Source: Monoplex corrugatus (taxonomy: Eukaryota > Mollusca > Gastropoda > Littorinimorpha > Ranellidae). Taken from it: a stretch of 64,000 bases of DNA. The notes beneath the pieces are model-generated. The model searched no databases. It was not told the origin of the DNA and worked only from the letters and a program-made list of their open reading frames with translations. The stretch covers positions 48,683,464-48,747,463 of the forward strand of contig JAPXFY010000013.1 of the NCBI GenBank assembly GCA_030674185.1, read 5' to 3'. Position numbers and translations under genes: made by a program. Shown here one piece after another: positions 59,344-64,000 of the stretch (position 1 is its first letter; each line of letters opens with the position of its first letter).

Positions 59344-60079
59344 CCCATTTAAACAAAAATGCAAAGCAAGACAAAACAAAACGAAACAAAATATAAAACG
59401 CCCTGTTTAACCAACTCACCACGAAACCTTTCTCAAATGATAACACTAATCTGTTGCTTTCACCTTCTTTCCACCTCCGTGTTTGTCTTGAAGCAATTAA
59501 CCGCTCTTCGCGGAGCCGCGAGAGTCCAAAAAGCCCATTTATTGTCGTTCTTGGCAAACTCTTTACGAAGTGAGGCGACAAAATGGAAAGCCTCTCTTGT
59601 CAGACACATGTGACACGTCATGATGTTATTTGGTTCCGCAGACAGCTCGTCTTCCACAAACTACTGTATGGTATATACAAGAACGCTAGATTCAGGCTTT
59701 ATTAACCTCTTTTCCCTTACTTTACGGCTCAGACTGCAGGAAGATGACAAATAGCGACCTTAGTGACCTTACCAAGCTATCGAGACTTCAGAAAGGCGAG
59801 AAGGCTAATTGGTCTTCAAGGGGTGGGACCTGGGAAAATCAACCTATCTCTCAAGCTCTGTACAAAGACCCTCCCAAAGAACCATACGAATCTTCTGATC
59901 CAACACAGATCATCTCCAACCGACACCATTACTTTCCAAATGCAATCAAATGAACACTATCGTCATGATGAACTGTTGGAGATGGACTGTGCACATTATT
60001 TGAAGCGAGCGAGATAGCATCACATGGACTGCCCTTCATAAGACATCAGGAGGATGCCAGAGAGAAAGAAGTGAGACTC
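59341..60079. other. Unassigned sequence with short frames
   Basis: A minus frame at 59460-59657 (MEDELSAEPNNIMTCHMCLT...) and a plus frame at 59744-59953 are open but have no recognisable domain. Confidence 0.3.
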
Positions 60080-60215
60080 AAAGACACCCAGTGACGAACA
60101 GTAGAAGAAGACATCAAGACCATGAAATACAACAGGCTTTCTAAACGGAGGCTGTCCCAGAAGGGAGAATCTCTGTGTTGCCGTACATGCCATTGGTGTA
60201 ATGGGCAGTGAGTAA
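60080..60215 (+). pseudogene. Possible LINE C-terminal remnant
   Basis: Plus frame QRTVEEDIKTMKYNRLSKRR...GESLCCRTCHWCNGQ stop resembles the 'W-R-x-T-V-E-x-D-L ... R-x-x-W ... C-x-x-x-G' tail of some LINE ORFs. Weak similarity, judged by eye. Confidence 0.3.
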
Positions 60216-60559
60216 CTTTTTTAACCAAACCCAACACTCTTATCTGCAGGTTTTTTTTTCTCTTCTAACTATTTAATGTACTTTTTAAGCTTTGAAAACC
60301 TAACCCTAATCCTTAACGTATCCTAAACTTAATCCATGCCGTCAACTCTCAGAATATAAAAAGATATAGTTCCACAACCAGCAGTTCACCACCAGATGTA
60401 ATTGTTCACCCAGGTCCCTATTTTGATAATCTACCTGTATGTATTGTCACTTCTAACTACTGAAGATATGGAAGTGTGTAAACATGCATTAAACATGCAT
60501 GTATGTTTATGTTTATGACCATTGCCAGTTATGTGTATGTATTGTTAGGCCTTCTAAAT

Positions 60560-60815
60560 ATGTAGTCATGTGTGTCCCCTCTCTACCCACGGGGATGCCA
60601 TGGGCTCTTTCGGTATAGATAATATCACCAGCTTCTGAAAACTCTATGCCTAAAATAATTTTTTCTGTTTTCTGTCAGTCTCTTTGTTTCTGCCTTGCTA
60701 ATTTGCTGCCTGTCATCTCTTCCTACTGTTTTCTGCCTTTCTGTTCCATTCAGTTGTATGCATTCCATACAGCCTTACATACTTTCCATTAGTATTGATA
60801 ATTAGGTACATGTAT
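60560..60815 (+). repeat. Dispersed repeat family R, copy 3, left part
   Basis: 'ggggatgccatgggctcttt' to 'gataattaggtacatgtat' is collinear with 18270-18510 and 51890-52075. The copy resumes at about 62032-62165 after the RTE insertion. Confidence 0.65.
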
Positions 60816-62031
60816 GAAAATGCACAGGTTGATAAATTCAAATACCTGGGAACTATCATTTTATCAGACGGCAGATGCACATCAGAAATAGCCGGCAGAA
60901 TCGGCCAAGCCAAAACAGCATTCAAGAAGATGACAAGCATTCTTACCAACAAATGCCTGTCGATTAACATCAGGAAGAGAGTTCTTGAATGTTATATAGA
61001 ACCAATAAATACCTGGACAGCATATTCACTGAAAATGGCAAACTAGACAGAGAAATCGAGACCAGATGCCAGAAAGCCAACGCAGTCAGCTACCAACTTG
61101 CCCCTCTCCTGAAACACCCCAGCATTCCCACCAGCACTAAGGCGAAACTCATCAACGCCATTTTTCTACCAACGCTGACATACCAGTGCCAGACATGGTC
61201 CCTAACTAAAGTCCTCGAGAGAAAACTGGTCACCTGTGAAATGAAAGCCTGAGGAAAGCAGTAAAAAAGACAAGGCGGGACAAGATCAGAAATGAGGTGA
61301 TACGAGACATGGTAGGAGCAACACCAATCCTACAACACATCGAACATATGAGGATCAAGTGGTTCGGACACCTCACACGTATGCCCCTAAACCATCCAGC
61401 TCTTCGGGCATACAACACCAGATACTCTGGCTGGAGAGCCAGAGGAAGACCAAGACGACGATGGAGCGACTCCGTGGCAGACACCCTCAGAGCTCACGAG
61501 ATGTCCCTTCTCCAGGCCACCCGCCTTGCTGCTGACAGACGACTGTACCTCCCCGCGACGCCCACCGGTACAAGCGGAAGGAAAAAGTAAAGTAAGTAAT
61601 AATGTTGTACGGATGCTAGGTGTGGACAGTCAACAAACAAAGCCAGAACAAGATTGAGGCAGCCGAGATGTGGTTTTTAAGAAGAATGTTGAGAGTTCCA
61701 TGGACAGCAAAGAAAACAAACGAGACAGTCTTGATGGAGGCAGACACAAGTAGATCACTCATAAGGAAGATTAGGAAAAGACAGGCAACATTTATAGGCC
61801 ATTTTATGAGGAAGGGGGATTTGGAGCACCTGGTCACAACGGGAAAGCTGGAGGGAAGGAGAGCACCGGGTAGACCCAGGGAGAAAATGCTGGACGGACT
61901 TGCAGAGTGGCTGGGGACGAGGAGGGTGGGGGAGATGCTGGGGGCAACGAGAGATAGAGACAGATGGAAGTCCATGATCGCCAACGCCATGCGGCAGGGC
62001 ACCTGATGATGATGATGATGATGATGAAACT
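60816..62031 (+). mobile_element. RTE-like LINE, 5'-truncated, itself interrupted
   Basis: Left part ENAQVDKFKYLGTIILSDGR ... ECYIEPI (60816-61007). Right part WTVNKQSQNKIEAAEMWFLR ... RKRQATFIGHFMRKGDLEHL ... MIANAMRQGT, stop at about 62006, then a (GAT)n tail to about 62028. The halves join perfectly with the uninterrupted copy at 16174 as guide. The right half is open. Confidence 0.9.
61008..61600 (+). mobile_element. Second LINE inserted inside the RTE copy
   Basis: Starts in NTWTAYSLKMAN, shifting frame to YSLKMA/NLDREIETRCQKANAV. It continues YQLAPLLKHPSIPTSTKAKL, a broken stretch at 61250-61290, then EVIRDMVGATPILQHIEHMR, IKWFGHLTRMPLNHPALRAY and LAADRRLYLPATPTGTSGRK. This is the C-terminal half of another LINE ORF2 with a 'taaagtaagtaat' end. 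A short direct repeat (AATA) marks the junctions. Confidence 0.85.
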
Positions 62032-62165
62032 GCAATTTCTGGCTTTAAGGAAATGTGATGTACAGATGCAATTTAAGGTACGTTAGGCCATTTTTATATA
62101 AAATATATGTTTTAGAGCACTTAGTTATGTTTATGCATTTGTCTTCAGGTGTGTTTTTGACTTCC
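62032..62165 (+). repeat. Dispersed repeat family R, copy 3, right part
   Basis: 'gcaatttctggctttaagga' ... 'aatttaaggtacgttaggcc' ... 'cttcaggtgtgtttttg' continues the repeat interrupted at 60815. Confidence 0.6.
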
Positions 62166-64000
62166 AAATTTATGCATTCGCGACACATAAACCTTCTTCA
62201 TCTTTCATCGATATTTGGCAAAAGATTCCCACTAGAATTAGCTTGGAAAATCTTACAGTTTTGCCACATAAAGGCACACAAATACACACATACACCTGTC
62301 TCCATCCGATATGAAAGTTTCCCCTCTAAGCCCCCTTTTTATTTCTTAAAAGGTATTGGACGATGAATGTTTTCAAGATAATTGCTAGATACTCACGGAA
62401 ATGTAAAATCAGATATTGAACTGTTTTGGTACGACTTATCTCTGAACAATTGTTAATTTTAGTTCTATTTCTAGTCATAATAAAACAACTGTCATACCTA
62501 CAGATTGGAAGTTACTGTAAGGCAAAGTAATAATGTCCCTTTCTCTTAAAATGGTTTGATGTACATTTTGTATAAGTGTACATTCAGCTACCTTTAAACT
62601 TTAAAAAATATTTCACACAAAAACAGATGTTTTCCAGTTATGCAAGCTTTCCAGAAAAAAGTTTGAATTTTTAAGTGACAAGTACTACTTCACACAATGC
62701 CTGGAACTACCGACAGGGTAAAGACTGAAAAAACTGCACTCATCCCGTGAAAATTGCAGTTACAAGGGATTTTTTAATTTTATTTTTGCATTAAAAGCTA
62801 CTGGCGTGCCATACAGTGCAGCGTAAGCAAACTCGCCCTTTCCACCATTCAACCTCTGCGTCACCAGTCAACTTGTGTCGACTGCGCTTCATCCTCGCTG
62901 TCTAAGGCAGAGCGTGAGAGAGCAGAGGGAAAGTATACATCCTTTCAGGACATGTGACATTAATTAGTTAATTCACTTTGTTTAGTTTAAACAAAGTTGA
63001 ATCAAGAATAGTGTGGCAGTTTAACAATACGCGAACATTTTACTTCATTTTAATTTTATCAACAGGGATTCGGTTGTGCTTGCTGTCATCAGGGCTTTGT
63101 GTGTGTGTGTGTTTTTTTTTTCAGAGTCAAGTATAGCTTCGTGTTAATTAACATACACCCATTTCTTGCAAACAATGGTACCGAACTGTGCAGGTAAACA
63201 TATCCTTTCCAGCTTTCTTCACGATATCTCGACATATTGTGCATGTGGTTCAATGTATAGGATGTCCTTCATGTTATTATAGTCGGTGAAATACACTTGA
63301 ATGAAAACTAAATTAGAATCGTGTCCATTGGATTTATATGCAGCTAATCAACATTGTCTTGTTGGATCCAACTTGGGACAACAGAAACACACAAAAATAT
63401 AATGAGAACTCGTGTTTAACTGACGACACAAGCCATGTGCAACATTCCGGCCAATGGGCTTTTTGAGATATACTCCAAAAAAGACAACGAAACGTTAAAT
63501 TAACCAGATTTTGGACAAAAAAAAAAAAAAACTGATGCAGGAATTTTCTTAATATTTCGTTGAACTTAAGAACATAACTTTGGACGCTTGGCATAGCTTG
63601 ACAACAGAAGCAGATTTTTATGAGAAGAAAGCATAAATATGCGTGCACATGCTAATGTTTTAAGGACGTGTTTTTCAGCGGTTTTCTTACTGATGTAAAT
63701 CCAGGTAAGGCATAGATCTCTATCAAAATATGACACTGGCCAACGTCCATTCTGCTCCATCTTTACCAGACATTAGTTGTAGTCCTTGTCATTCTGTGCT
63801 TTAGAGAGGGGCGATGTGAGGCTTGATGACTTGTTCGAGGTGTGTGTTCATACCAATCCACAGCTACACCGACTTCTTAAATCCTCGTTTTAAACGAGGA
63901 TTTTCGAAGCTCTTCACGAGTATTATCTTTATAAAATCATATAAAATCATCCATGCACTGTAGGCTTTCTTGAACAGTTCGGAACTCCAGTGGAATTATA
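62166..64000. other. No gene recognised
   Basis: AT-rich sequence with short frames only and a 24-bp near-perfect palindrome centred near 63891 ('aaatcctcgttt' / 'aaacgaggattt'). Confidence 0.45.

Noticed and set aside
59460..59657. Minus frame MEDELSAEPNNIMTCHMCLT...
   Set aside because: Good start context but no domain, partner exon or repeat relation could be shown.
63879..63904. Near-perfect palindrome aaatcctcgttt/aaacgaggattt
   Set aside because: Resembles a short hairpin, but there is no terminator, histone stem-loop or element context.

Overview
This is animal genomic DNA, most likely from a mollusc and probably a gastropod. The evidence is an intron-rich receptor gene of invertebrate insulin-receptor type, very many long (CA)n/(TG)n arrays, RTE-like and CR1/L2/jockey-like non-LTR retrotransposons, tRNA-derived SINEs, and several families of TTAA-flanked (piggyBac-type) elements. 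No bacterial, organellar or viral gene was recognised. The taxon is inferred from general character only.

Positions 1-21317 (+ strand) hold the 3' part of an insulin/IGF receptor gene. Eleven exons were reconstructed from canonical AG/GT splice sites with matching phases. They run from the last fibronectin III repeat through the transmembrane helix, the NPxY juxtamembrane motif and the whole tyrosine kinase domain to an acidic, Ser/Gly-rich tail, 659 codons plus stop. The extracellular alpha-chain exons lie upstream of the window. Its introns carry a two-exon piggyBac transposon (2318-6121), an internally deleted piggyBac relative (10633-11305), a hAT-like MITE, an RTE copy with a clear target duplication, and tandem arrays. 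The array at about 12440-13427 has a unit that contains the 3' splice site of the next exon and that exon's first codons.

Positions 21318-38940 have no recognisable host gene. They hold 3' flank or UTR, microsatellites, SINE copies, TTAA elements, a long pyrimidine-rich degenerate array (27835-28475) and a decayed retroelement region (about 33770-36900).

Positions 38977-41229 encode a 750-residue membrane-anchored Mab-21/ITPRIP-like protein in one long exon. The nucleotidyltransferase metal-binding acidic pair is not evident in it.

Positions 41230-64000 are repeat territory: a 44-bp array (42690-43425), a 5'-truncated LINE (44189-45225), four of the five copies of a nested palindromic MITE, a SINE/MITE/repeat nest at 51.3-52.6 kb, a degenerate AT-rich satellite (52.9-54.6 kb), tRNA-Lys- and tRNA-Ile-like sequences (55.2-55.5 kb), and a three-level nested insertion (60560-62165). 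No host gene was recognised in the last 22 kb. All family assignments were made by eye without database searches.
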